A DNA stretch of 64,000 nt from Neobacillus rhizosphaerae (GCF_937468385.1 NZ_CALBWS010000001.1:310001-374000); one strand, 5' to 3'; numbered from the stretch's first letter, positions 19,029 through 27,615 are shown. Made by a program: numbers and translations. Notes: generated from the sequence alone by a model not told the origin.

Positions 19029-19217
19029 GTATTACTTTTAAATAGAAAGTCCAATTTTTCAGCAGCATCCTGATCCGCACTTTTTAAAGAATGTCCATAG
19101 ATATCCATTGTCGTTTGAATATTTGAATGGCCCAGACGGCTACTAATTGTTTTCATGTGTACGTTTTGATTAATAAGTAACGTAGCCGAGGTATGGCGAA
19201 GAGCATGAAAACGAAAA
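19004..19217 (-). pseudogene. truncated tyrosine recombinase (integrase), C-terminal part
   Basis: About 71 codons of the catalytic domain of a phage/ICE-type integrase survive. They include the box II HALRHTSATLLI (H-x-x-R), RLGHSNIQTTMDIYGH, and a tail SADQDAAEKL. The catalytic Tyr region is present, but the N-terminal arm-binding and core domains and the first catalytic Arg are gone. Upstream of the RFHALRHT motif the sequence abruptly becomes the antisense of a different plus-strand fragment, so a deletion or rearrangement fused two genes here. It cannot be active. Confidence 0.85.
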
Positions 19218-19311
19218 AGGAACATCATTAAAAGACATTCGAAATATGATCGACGAAAAATATAAAGGAACAGGAACACCATCCACTCCTACACCAATGC
19301 CAGAAACATAA
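19216..19311 (+). pseudogene. C-terminal fragment of an unrecognised element gene
   Basis: A plus-strand frame reading KGTSLKDIRNMIDEKYKG-x-GTPSTPTPMPET ends at a TAA at 19309-19311 and is followed at once by a terminator. It has no start and begins at the junction with the integrase remnant. I do not recognise the family. Its Pro/Thr tail and position suggest a gene of the original island. Confidence 0.4.
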
Positions 19312-19338
19312 AAAAACGCTGATATTCAGCGTTTTTTG
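19311..19338 (+). terminator. intrinsic terminator after the plus-strand fragment
   Basis: AAAAAACGCTGA and TCAGCGTTTTTT pair around TAT. Confidence 0.8.
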
Positions 19339-19420
19339 TTGCTCTTTTTCCTTCAATTATACTTATTTATTTTTTCAAACAAAGTCTTAGCACAAGAATA
19401 AGGGATTGGAGGAATAATGC

Positions 19421-19566
19421 ATGCTGCAAAATTTAGGGCAAAGAATTCGACAATTCCGGAAAAGAAAGGGATAACAATAAATATTTTTACTAAACAGCTA
19501 GGTGTATCTTTAGGATATTAAGTCAATTGGAAACTGGAAAAACAGAGACAATTGCCTTTTCTTATT
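19421..19566 (+). pseudogene. broken XRE-type helix-turn-helix regulator
   Basis: The frame begins well (RBS GGATTGGAGG, then ATG) with LQNLGQRIRQFRKRKG, a typical first helix of a Cro/C1-type regulator, then hits a TAA. Shifting frame recovers ITINIFTKQLGVSLG and, after another shift, LSQLETGKTETI, which are the remaining HTH helices. At least two frameshifts make it nonfunctional. It was probably the regulator of the integrated element. Confidence 0.75.
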
Positions 19567-19792
19567 AAAACTATCCTGCCTACTTTAAGTAGAACTCTTA
19601 CAGTAGTTTTAGTACATTTCTTCAGAATCTTTTCTGTTAAACACCAAAATTAGCCGAGCAAATTTTTTCAGTGCACCTATTAGTCAAGTCTAAGCACTCT
19701 TCCATTAATTTTGTAATCCAAGTAGAGTTTTTATTAAACGTTATACCTTTATCCTTAACGCTATCAAAGTTCAATCCATAATGCATTCACAT

Positions 19793-20848
19793 TCAAAAAG
19801 CTCTTTGAATAAACCATACTAGCCCAAAAGCTAATATCGCAGCTGATGTACTAGGGATGACCCATTTGATTGGTTTATATCTTAATTTTCTTATCCACAA
19901 AATTAATGGAAAAGCTAAGGATACGATCAATAGCTGACCAATTTCTATTCCTATATTAAAGGATAGTAGAGACACAGCCATATGATTGGTATCTAATCTC
20001 ATTTCCGATAAGATTCCTGCAAAACCGAATCCATGAATGAGTCCAAAACCAAAGGCAAGCCACGGTTGGTGTTTCGAGTCCTTATTAAATATGTTTATAA
20101 GTGCAACGTAAATTATGCTTAATGCAATTGCTGACTCTACAAATCTACTTGGCAGCTGAACAATATTGAAAGTCGCCAAAGCCAATGTGATACTATGTGC
20201 AATCGTAAAGGCTGTCACTAAAGAAAGAATGTGACGAATCGTCCTAGCTCCAAAAAGCAAACTAATTACAAACAAGATATGATCATAACCAGTAAAAATA
20301 TGCTCTAATCCTAGAACTACAAACTGTTTTACGTTTTGTAGAAAACTTATTTCTCCAATTTCTAATTCCCTTGATTCGAATGTTAAAATCTTTTCTTGTT
20401 GTTTCCCATTCAATTTAACCGTTGCATAATTCGCATGGCTTGGGTCAGAATCATCCATAAACATATTATACTCGACCACTAATTTTTCTGGTTTATGATC
20501 TATATTATAGGCTAAGTTAATAACCGCAAATGGTCTTTCCTTAATCATCTCTATTTCGCTTTTTTCTACTCGGCCTTCAATAAGTTGGCTGTCCGCATAA
20601 AGTTTTATATGGGAATTGATATATCCTTGTACAACTTTGTTTTCAATTAACTGTTTTTGATTTGTTTCCTTATTAAGAGCATGGCCCAGTTCCTCTAAAT
20701 CTAGCTTTAATTCATAATCTAATGTTTTCTCATTGACTTCAATGTTAGAAAAACCTTCACTGTTATTGGTATGAGCAGAGGCTGGGGATGAAAGGAAAGA
20801 GCCAAATGGAAGTAAGATGAGCACGATACAGTACCATAATTTTTTCAT
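19793..20848 (-). CDS. HupE/UreJ-family membrane protein with exported N-terminal domain
   Basis: 351 residues. A Sec signal (SFLSSPASA-H, cleavage near residue 25) precedes an exported domain of about 140 residues. A membrane domain of six or seven helices starts near residue 170. The HupE/UreJ signature HIFTGYDHILFV lies at about 183-194, with further GFGLIHGFGFAG. Family members are linked to nickel or cobalt uptake for hydrogenase and urease, but no such enzyme is nearby. It follows the secreted PHP phosphoesterase on the same strand, 110 bp downstream. Its own RBS is weak (GTGGAT). Metal supply to the PHP enzyme is a reasonable but unproven idea. Confidence 0.82.
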   Translation of the reverse strand: MKKLWYCIVLILLPFGSFLSSPASAHTNNSEGFSNIEVNEKTLDYELKLDLEELGHALNKETNQKQLIENKVVQGYINSHIKLYADSQLIEGRVEKSEIEMIKERPFAVINLAYNIDHKPEKLVVEYNMFMDDSDPSHANYATVKLNGKQQEKILTFESRELEIGEISFLQNVKQFVVLGLEHIFTGYDHILFVISLLFGARTIRHILSLVTAFTIAHSITLALATFNIVQLPSRFVESAIALSIIYVALINIFNKDSKHQPWLAFGFGLIHGFGFAGILSEMRLDTNHMAVSLLSFNIGIEIGQLLIVSLAFPLILWIRKLRYKPIKWVIPSTSAAILAFGLVWFIQRAF

Positions 20849-20902
20849 TAAAATCCACGTCCATTTCTTTTGTTTACTTTCAAAGATGTGTCGACAAAAG
20901 AT

Positions 20903-20951
20903 AACGGAAAGACGAGGAGTTTTTAATGCCCCTCGTCAAGACTTCCGTTTT
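20903..20951 (-). terminator. long hairpin between the PHP gene and hupE-like gene
   Basis: The outer arms AACGGAA/TTCCGTT and inner arms GACGAGG/CCTCGTC form a long stem just after the PHP stop codon. The following T-tract is weak, so it may only partly terminate and allow some read-through to the HupE-like gene. Confidence 0.5.
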
Positions 20952-20958
20952 CCCTCAA

Positions 20959-22494
20959 TTATTTATCTGATTTCATGAAAATTGGGTTTGAATAGAACCA
21001 AAGATCATTCCACGGGTTCTCACCTTTAGGATCTGCTACTGGTTCTAATTGGTCTGTGTTAGTACCACGGAAACGAATGTAGCTATCTTTATCCACATCT
21101 TTTAAAGTATAAGTAATAGTGATGTATTCACCGTCTTGTTTCCAATCGTTTTCAGTGAAACGCTTCACAACTTTTGTTGTAGGATTAGAAGCAGAAGAGC
21201 GGTCTTCCACTTTTCCTTTAACATCCCCCATGATTAAGTCAACACGTTTTACATTTGGCTTATCTCCATGAGAGTTCGCAGCGTTAGGATCTTTGATGCG
21301 CATCGTTACCGTTACATCAGATTTTTTACTTGAAAGTGTTAGTGTTTCACCGATTGTTGCTGTATTTCCTTTTGCCTTAGCATGCAATGGTGATTTGCCT
21401 CCTGCTTGCAGTTTAACATCAAGTTCTGAGATAAGGGCACCCGTGGTAACAAATACATTACCTTTACGTAGGTTTTCCATTACATCTTTATAATTTTTCT
21501 CTGCTTTTACATATGTTTTAGAATATTCACCAGGCCAGAAGTCACTTCCTCCATCACGCCAGTTAACATGAGAGTCAGAGGTAGCAGTAACCCACCAGTG
21601 TCTTCCTTCACCTAACATCGAATCCCATAAACCACCAACGATAGCCGTCATTTGGTCAAATCCACCCATTGTTGGAGCGTTTGCGTTTCCATACGAGCCA
21701 CGAGATCCTTTAGGATCAAGAGAGCCATCTGGGTTAATAGAAGCCGCCTGGTGTCCTGGAGCACCTTCCATACCGATAGAAATGTTAGGTGCGGTATCGT
21801 TCCAATTACGGAACTCTTGCGGAGTATCTAGTCCCCATACACCAACACCAGTAGCTGAGCGGGATGGATGATGTGCGATAGAAATTGGAAGCTCATCCAT
21901 TTGTTTCATATAGTTAAGAGCTTCAATCATTTTTGATTCAGTGTTACGGCTTGGGTCACTTGGATAAGCATCACGAGAATTAAACTTGCTTTCAAGATCG
22001 TAAAGTACCTGTGATTCATTTTCACCTTTTGGGATCATTAGAGTGCTGTGGTCAGCTGCTGGTGTGTCTAGCTCCATTCCGTAGAATTGAAGAACTTCAG
22101 GAACAGCTGCACGGGATTTTAATAACTCAGGATATGCTTGTTCTAAGTTAACCTTTGAATGGTTAGGACCTCCATGATCTGTTGTCATCATCCAATCAAG
22201 TCCATACTTTTTAGCATTTTCGGCATTTTTGGAGATTGGATAGATAGCATCTCCACCCCTAATTGGAGTTGGAGGATTTGTAGAATTGTCCCAACCAACA
22301 CTCCATTCACTATGTACGTGATGATCACCTGCAAGCCAAGATGCACTATTCTTTTTCACTTCTTCTTTTGATAATAATTGTGCTTCTGCTTTTTGATTCT
22401 CTCCCTCATTAAATAATGATTGGGTGGTAAGAGCAGTTGTTGCAAGAACAGTCGTTGCGATTAAAGGTATTGCCTTCTTAAAACGAGTTTTCAT
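20959..22494 (-). CDS. secreted PHP-domain metal-dependent phosphoesterase
   Basis: A 511-residue exported hydrolase. The signal peptide (MKTRFKK, hydrophobic core) ends near A38-Q39. PHP-domain metal ligands are visible: GDHHVHSEWS (H59-x-H61), TTDHGG (D106-H107), a Glu in YGMELD (141), AHHPS (H208-H209) and TSDSH (D307-x-H309). It resembles CehA/McbA-like PHP hydrolases, which cleave phosphoesters or carbamates using two or three metals. A C-terminal beta-rich part follows. A strong GGGGGAGAAGG RBS precedes the ATG. A PhoP-box-like array lies 56-94 bp upstream, suggesting induction by phosphate starvation and a role in extracellular phosphate scavenging. The exact substrate is unknown. Confidence 0.88.
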   Translation of the reverse strand: MKTRFKKAIPLIATTVLATTALTTQSLFNEGENQKAEAQLLSKEEVKKNSASWLAGDHHVHSEWSVGWDNSTNPPTPIRGGDAIYPISKNAENAKKYGLDWMMTTDHGGPNHSKVNLEQAYPELLKSRAAVPEVLQFYGMELDTPAADHSTLMIPKGENESQVLYDLESKFNSRDAYPSDPSRNTESKMIEALNYMKQMDELPISIAHHPSRSATGVGVWGLDTPQEFRNWNDTAPNISIGMEGAPGHQAASINPDGSLDPKGSRGSYGNANAPTMGGFDQMTAIVGGLWDSMLGEGRHWWVTATSDSHVNWRDGGSDFWPGEYSKTYVKAEKNYKDVMENLRKGNVFVTTGALISELDVKLQAGGKSPLHAKAKGNTATIGETLTLSSKKSDVTVTMRIKDPNAANSHGDKPNVKRVDLIMGDVKGKVEDRSSASNPTTKVVKRFTENDWKQDGEYITITYTLKDVDKDSYIRFRGTNTDQLEPVADPKGENPWNDLWFYSNPIFMKSDK

Positions 22495-22549
22495 TTTTCC
22501 TTCTCCCCCTAATAAACTTGTTCTAACAGTTAAAATATTAATCTAGTTT

Positions 22550-22588
22550 TATTAGGGTTTTATGGATATTCCGTAAATTTTATGTAAA
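22550..22588 (-). promoter_or_regulatory. candidate PhoP box (four 11-bp-phased repeats)
   Basis: On the minus strand TTTACA, TTTACG, TCCATA and CTAATA occur with exactly 5-bp spacers (starts 11 bp apart). The B. subtilis PhoP consensus is TT(A/C/T)A(C/T)A in direct repeats with about 5-bp spacing. The first repeat is perfect and each of the other three has one mismatch. The array ends about 56 bp before the PHP gene start, a sensible place for an activator. Confidence 0.6.
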
Positions 22589-22739
22589 TTTAGAAAAATC
22601 AAACAAAAGGCCTATTTTTATTAACTTATAGTATAAATAATAGAAAATATTTCGTGGTTTTACTGATTTCGAAAATGGAACAAACTTTAAACCACAGGAT
22701 CCTCATTTTAATAATGTTAATGCAATGCTTGATTGCTAA

Positions 22740-23177
22740 GCGGTTATTTTTGGCTCTGGCTTCGATTCTATAAACCGGGAAGGCTTCACTGACATTATAA
22801 AAGCTCTAATTATATCTCCATTTTTAGACTTTATAGTAGGATTTATTTTAATGAAAGTATTAGCGGTTATTTTCAAGACCGCCAATCCTTATCGTGCAAC
22901 TCGTGGTTTTCGAGGGTTTCAAATCATAGCTTCAGGTTTAGCTGCTTTTTTTCATGGAGGAATTGACGGACAAAAAACATGGGGATCATTGAAAATAATT
23001 CCCCGTAAGGAGCCTTTCTATCTTTTCTTCAAAAAAGAACCCGTTCGTAATATAAGGTTAGCCAGATTTCTGGTTGACCTTTTTTTATATGGTCTTATCA
23101 TATCGGTAGTCGGGGGAAAACGTCGCACGCGCGGGATAGATCCCGTTAGCCAAACTGTTCACCCCCTACTTGTATAA
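22740..23177 (+). pseudogene. decayed PiT-family inorganic phosphate permease
   Basis: An open stretch without a proper start encodes GSGFDSINREGFTDIIKALI, SPFLDFIVGFILMK, a FRGFQIIASGLAAF helix and HGGIDGQKTWG. The last corresponds to the diagnostic HGxNDAQKTMG motif of PiT phosphate transporters, with the conserved Asn altered. Only the central part is present; both ends are missing or scrambled. It lies divergent from the Pho-box-bearing PHP gene, so a phosphate-release and uptake pair once existed here. Confidence 0.72.
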
Positions 23178-23316
23178 ACATGTTTCAGACTGTTTGGGAC
23201 TATGATCCCTTTTATTAAGCTTTCATCTTTAAACATATCACTCGTTATGAATATTTTATGGCATTTATTCACAAAACAACATAAGAAGTCTAATTACGTG
23301 AAGGAGTTGATTGTGT

Positions 23317-24729
23317 ATGCCACAATGGCAACCGCGCCGCGCACAGATCACACAAAGGATGTTGCCTCCCGAATTTTCTGTAAATCCTCTATTCTCCCGC
23401 AAAGGAGAAGAGGCCGTTCCACGTTTTCGGATGCGTGAACAAGGCATGTTGCCAGAAACTGCGTATCAAATTGTCCACGATGAAATTGCTCTGGATGGCA
23501 ATGCACGTCTAAACCTTGCAACATTCGTTACCACTTGGATGGAACCCAGTGCAGATCTCTTATATGCCAAATCAGTCGAAAAGAACATGATTGATAAGGA
23601 CGAATACCCGCAGACAGCGGCAATAGAGGAACGGTGTGTTCGAATTTTAGCCGATCTATGGCATTCGCCCTCCCCGCAAAATACGATAGGTGTTTCGACA
23701 ACGGGATCGTCGGAAGCGTGTATGCTCGGTGGTCTTGCGTTAAAGCGGCGCTGGCAAAACGCGCGTAAGAGACAAGGGAAGCCGATTGACCGGCCAAATA
23801 TCGTATTTAGTTCCGCTGTTCAGGTCGTTTGGGAAAAATTCGCGAACTATTGGGACGTTGAGCCGCGTTATGTGAATATTACCCCGGATCATCCTTATCT
23901 GGATCCAGAGGGTGTACTCGCTGTCGTAGATGAAAATACAATCGGTGTGGTGCCGGTTCTTGGGGTAACCTACACAGGCCTTTACGAACCGGTCGCCGCT
24001 ATTGCGAGAGCCTTGGACGAGTTTCAGTCCAGAACGGATCTTGATATTCCGATACATGTAGATGCTGCTTCAGGAGGATTTATAGCACCGTTCCTTCAGC
24101 CGGACTTAGTCTGGGATTTTCAGTTGACCAGGGTGAAATCCATCAATGTTTCCGGACATAAATATGGATTAGTTTACCCTGGTCTGGGATGGGTCATTTG
24201 GCGTGAGGCTGAGGATCTCCCAGAGGATCTCATCTTTCGGGTTTCCTATTTAGGCGGCAACATGCCGACGTTTGCCCTGAATTTCTCCCGGCCTGGTGCA
24301 CAAGTACTCCTGCAATATTATAACTTTCTGCGTTTAGGCAAAGACGGGTACTATGAGGTGCAAAAGGCATCTCAGACAGTGGCGCAATTCCTCAGCAAAG
24401 CGATTCATGACATGGGACCTTTTGAACTATTTACTGACGGCTCGGATATTCCAGTATTATCATGGCGACTGAAAGAAGGTTACACATCAAACTGGAATCT
24501 TTATGACTTGTCCCGCCAATTGCGTACATTTGGCTGGCAAGTGCCGGCTTATCCTTTACCCCCGGACATGGAGGATGTCACGATTATGCGCGTTGTGGTT
24601 CGAAATGGATTCTCCATGGACTTGGCTCACTTGTTCTTGATGAACTTCAAACAAGCCGTTTCATTTCTGGATTCCCTGGATGGACCAATACCACATGACA
24701 CGAAATACGACAATGGTTATCACCATTGA
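23317..24729 (+). CDS. gadB: glutamate decarboxylase (PLP-dependent)
   Basis: Converts glutamate to GABA and CO2, consuming a proton. 470 residues, near the usual bacterial GAD length (about 466). Motifs include WMEPSADLLYAKS near the N-terminus, STTGSSEACMLGGLALKRRW, PIHVDAASGGFIAPF, and the PLP lysine K282 in INVSGHKYGLVYPG. The C-terminus ends HDTKYDNGYHH. I start at the ATG at 23317, 10 bases after AAGGAG; a TTG two codons earlier is possible. The gene is visibly GC-richer than its surroundings and no glutamate/GABA antiporter is adjacent, suggesting recent acquisition as island cargo. Without an antiporter an acid-resistance role is uncertain. Confidence 0.93.
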   Translation: MPQWQPRRAQITQRMLPPEFSVNPLFSRKGEEAVPRFRMREQGMLPETAYQIVHDEIALDGNARLNLATFVTTWMEPSADLLYAKSVEKNMIDKDEYPQTAAIEERCVRILADLWHSPSPQNTIGVSTTGSSEACMLGGLALKRRWQNARKRQGKPIDRPNIVFSSAVQVVWEKFANYWDVEPRYVNITPDHPYLDPEGVLAVVDENTIGVVPVLGVTYTGLYEPVAAIARALDEFQSRTDLDIPIHVDAASGGFIAPFLQPDLVWDFQLTRVKSINVSGHKYGLVYPGLGWVIWREAEDLPEDLIFRVSYLGGNMPTFALNFSRPGAQVLLQYYNFLRLGKDGYYEVQKASQTVAQFLSKAIHDMGPFELFTDGSDIPVLSWRLKEGYTSNWNLYDLSRQLRTFGWQVPAYPLPPDMEDVTIMRVVVRNGFSMDLAHLFLMNFKQAVSFLDSLDGPIPHDTKYDNGYHH

Positions 24730-25096
24730 TGTCGAAACAATCAAGAGAGCAGCGGTATTATGTCAAGACCTAAGCAAAAAATAGTTTTTCTTGCATCAAG
24801 TTCTATTGAATAAATACACAAATACCAGTTTCCAAAGTATCGTTGTAATATAACTAGGACTCGACTTACTTAGAAGTGTTGCCACCAATTTACCACCAAA
24901 CATCCTCTCTGGGACGTACAAAAACCCTTGCCTAGCAAGGGTTTCTGTTTTTACTATTTTTAGTTAAAGCTATTAAACAGCCAGTTTACCAAACGTAACA
25001 TATTGCCACTATTTAACACTAAATTTTTCCGTCAAAGATAGTATTTCAATTTAAAGAAAATGCTCGGATAATCGCCTTTATTAATCATTTAAAAAT
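24730..25096. other. right junction of the island
   Basis: This gap holds integrase-tail-like codons (minus strand, about 24880-24900), the right attachment repeat and a damaged copy of the tRNA terminator. Beyond the repeat, short matches to the left end of the island continue (AAACAGC, ACCAAACGTA). I see no gene. Confidence 0.6.
24902..24932 (+). repeat. right attachment repeat (attR-like)
   Basis: An exact 31-bp copy of 18494-18524 (tRNA-Arg 3' end and following bases). Here there is no complete tRNA, only the duplicated 3' portion. Confidence 0.85.
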
Positions 25097-25477
<381 letters not shown>

Positions 25478-25755
25478 TTAATTCGCTACTACTTTGGGAG
25501 CGAAATGGCAGAATAAAAATTACCGGCTAGTTCAAATTTCAATTCTGCCTCGTTTAGACTTTATTATATTGTTTTCATTCATTTTTCGATCCCTCTGTCG
25601 AAGTTTGATTCAGAAGAACACAATGAATATTTAGATACGAAAAATCTTTAAACTCTGAACTATTGGTAATAATTAGGTATTTAACTAGTCCACAAACCCT
25701 TTGATTACATAGACTAATGTTGAAATACACCAAATTCATAAGGAGGTCTTTATAT

Positions 25756-26094
25756 ATGCATAGAAATTGGGGTTATCCATATGGTGGTGGAAGTGGTGGT
25801 TGTTTGCCACATTATGGTGCATGTCCACCTCAATACTGTCCACCTCAAATGTTGCCTACTCAATACGATCCACCGCAATTTTCACCACCGCAACAATTTG
25901 TAAAAACGAATTTGTCCAACACAGTCGTGGCTCATATTCACCCTTCTCACACCACTACAGTCAATAAGCATATGATTAATCATCAACACTATTTCCCGCA
26001 CACAGAATCCTGTGTAAATGAATGTTGTGAGCATCATACAATGTGCGGAGTACCTCATAACCCTTGTTGTCCTTCAGGCCCATTCGGATATTAA
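25756..26094 (+). CDS. cotD: CotD-family spore coat protein
   Basis: A 112-residue coat protein rich in Pro, His, Cys, Gln and Tyr. The N-terminal part has PPQ-type repeats. The C-terminal part carries the CotD core VVAHIHPSHTTTVNKHMINH, QHYFPHTES, and the Cys/His segment NECCEHHTMCG. B. subtilis CotD is a 75-residue inner-coat protein made under sigma-K and GerE. The N-terminal PPQ extension here is extra. I start at the ATG at 25756 directly behind AGGAGG. A CATAGACTA match to the sigma-K -10 consensus occurs at 25708-25716, without a well-spaced -35. Confidence 0.85.
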   Translation: MHRNWGYPYGGGSGGCLPHYGACPPQYCPPQMLPTQYDPPQFSPPQQFVKTNLSNTVVAHIHPSHTTTVNKHMINHQHYFPHTESCVNECCEHHTMCGVPHNPCCPSGPFGY

Positions 26095-26099
26095 TTTCA

Positions 26100-26124
26100 A
26101 GAAGCCCCCATTCGGGGGTTTTTC
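26100..26124 (+). terminator. intrinsic terminator of cotD
   Basis: GCCCCC and GGGGGT pair around ATTC, followed by TTTT. Confidence 0.85.
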
Positions 26125-26299
26125 ATTTAATCTAAATAGTTAATCATATATACCGTAGGTACACATTTCGCAATCCATACTGCTTAATGTGTATTAGAAA
26201 TTCATCCATAGACAACCACATACTTGTGCGTATAAACAGAAAGAACATGCTTTTTTTCTCATTAAAACATATAATGATAAAAAATTAGTTGGTGATAGC

Positions 26300-26503
26300 A
26301 TGTACACCATTATTACTGGGACAGATGGACCAATATACTTAGGTTTCCCTTCACCCACGTTTGGAGCTTGGAGTCAGATCATACACTATAATCCTTATAG
26401 TTATCATATTGGACATAGCATCATTCACATGACACCGATCCTCTTTGGACATCCAGGTGCTTTTCCATATTTAGGACCTTACGTGCCTTTTCGAAATAAA
26501 TGA
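26300..26503 (+). CDS. small aromatic/proline-rich hypothetical protein
   Basis: 67 residues, rich in Pro, Gly, Tyr, Phe and His (for example FPSPTFGAW, NPYSYHIGH, FPYLGPYVPF). It has no transmembrane helix, Cys or known motif. TTGGTGAT before the ATG is a moderate RBS. The composition and the position between the cotD-like gene and YjcZ peptides suggest a spore-associated structural protein. This is by analogy only, and it could be a non-coding frame. Confidence 0.45.
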   Translation: MYTIITGTDGPIYLGFPSPTFGAWSQIIHYNPYSYHIGHSIIHMTPILFGHPGAFPYLGPYVPFRNK

Positions 26504-26779
26504 TTTTCCAGTCTTTATTCTGGCAACGCTTTACCCTAAATTGTATCTTAGGCATTATATGTACTGATTTGTAAGAATCCGAGTTTATCTAGATAAGTTT
26601 CCATACAAATGTAAGTAATTTGGGTTTTCCTGGAATTCACATAAAAGCACATAAGTACCCTATCCATTTTTAGTTAAGATAACACCAAGGCTACAGGAAC
26701 GGGATGGATGGGCTCCGTTCGGTAACACTATTTTTGGGTTTATTTTAGTAAATGATTTGGGATTGTTCCTACTATATAA
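26504..26779. other. intergenic region, no gene seen
   Basis: No ORF with an RBS, no tRNA and no strong hairpin are visible before the terminator at 26780. Confidence 0.4.
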
Positions 26780-26813
26780 ACAAAGGACAGATTAACTCAA
26801 CCTGCCCTTTGTT
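26780..26813 (-). terminator. terminator of the YjcZ peptide gene
   Basis: ACAAAGGnCAG-type arms pair across the loop. On the minus strand they are followed by a T-rich tract. Confidence 0.65.
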
Positions 26814-26822
26814 CCTTTCATT

Positions 26823-26912
26823 TTAGTAGCCCATGAAAGAAGTTCCTACAATGATCAGTAAAATGAACAAGACAACGATTAATGCAAAACCACTTCCCAT
26901 TCCATCACCCAT
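26823..26912 (-). CDS. YjcZ-family sporulation peptide (29 aa)
   Basis: A 29-residue peptide: a short Gly-rich head (GDGMGSGF) and one hydrophobic helix (ALIVVLFILLIIVG), ending TSFMGY. This is the pattern of the very short YjcZ sporulation proteins of Bacillus. GGAGGTG stands 6-7 bases before the ATG, and a terminator follows. It shares its hydrophobic core almost exactly with the next peptide, so the two are paralogues. Confidence 0.8.
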   Translation of the reverse strand: MGDGMGSGFALIVVLFILLIIVGTSFMGY

Positions 26913-26984
26913 GAATAACACCTCCAGAAATTATTTAATACTTTTCTCAATGGAAAAATGCATACCGTTAGGTTTCACAAAAAA

Positions 26985-27113
26985 CTAACAGAAACTCGAA
27001 AGTACGATAATTAACAAAATGAACAAGACAACAATTAATACAAAACTACTGCCTCCGCCATAGCCTCCACCGTAGCCATAACCTCCGCCGCAACCATATG
27101 ATCCCCAACACAT
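26985..27113 (-). CDS. YjcZ-family sporulation peptide (42 aa)
   Basis: A 42-residue peptide. The head is Gly/Tyr/Cys-rich (CWGSYGCGGGYGYGGG), followed by a hydrophobic helix with core FVLIVVLFILLIIV and a C-terminal Cys. It matches the YjcZ family found in spores. GGTGGTG precedes the ATG. It is upstream of the 29-residue paralogue on the same strand. The two could be cotranscribed, since only the downstream one has an obvious terminator. Confidence 0.8.
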   Translation of the reverse strand: MCWGSYGCGGGYGYGGGYGGGSSFVLIVVLFILLIIVLSSFC

Positions 27114-27615
27114 ATCTTTTCACCACCCATTGAAATATTAGAGGGAAAACACTTTACTATGTATATATATTTCATAAGACAAGGGTTGATTGGACAATCA
27201 TCATAGTGTAAAAATAAAATCAGCAAACTTTTGAAAAAAATTCTAAAATTGAAAAGAAGCATTTGCAATACATGCAAACGCTTCCTAAGAGGTAAATATA
27301 TGAGCTGGTTCGGTGGTAGTAATATCATATGCAATCGAAAAAAAAGGGAATGGACAAGTGCTGAAATTTTAAAAATAAACAGATGGACATTTTAGATGAC
27401 ATCAGGTCTTAGAATATTCGCTAACGATATGTATATCCACATCCCAATTAAATTAATAAGATTACATCCATAGCTAATTTTACCCGTTGACACGAATTTA
27501 TTGAACTAATTATGCCTATCTTTTCAATCCGGGGAGATGTTATTTTATTTATTTTTTCACACATTTGAATGGATGGACTTGTTTAGATAATTCTGAGACT
27601 TATCAAGGGGTATTC
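27114..27615. other. 500-bp gap with one terminator-like hairpin
   Basis: Mostly AT-rich. A hairpin at 27256-27284 (GAAGC, TTTGCA / TGCAAA, GCTTC) is followed on the minus strand by TTCTTTTC and could end the ymaF transcript. A 31-codon plus-strand frame at 27300 was judged unreliable. Confidence 0.45.

Larger units (their letters stand above)
18494..24932. mobile_element. degenerate integrative island at tRNA-Arg
   Basis: The segment lies between a 31-bp exact direct repeat, begins at an intact tRNA gene and carries a truncated tyrosine integrase and a broken XRE regulator. Cargo is a HupE-like permease, a secreted PHP phosphoesterase, a decayed PiT permease and a glutamate decarboxylase. 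It is about 6.4 kb and probably immobile. Sequences resembling the FGGK-type C-terminal codons of such integrases (minus strand, about 18580-18600 and again 24880-24900) occur near both ends, hinting at more than one insertion. Confidence 0.75.

Noticed and set aside
25708..25716. sigma-K -10-like CATAGACTA upstream of cotD.
   Set aside because: The -10 match is perfect, but no AC-type -35 lies at the proper distance, so I mention it only in the gene entry.
27300..27395. 31-codon plus-strand ORF beginning MSWFGGSNIICN with an AGAGG-like RBS.
   Set aside because: Too short and without family match. It overlaps no conserved context, and the peptide loses any coat-like character after 12 residues.
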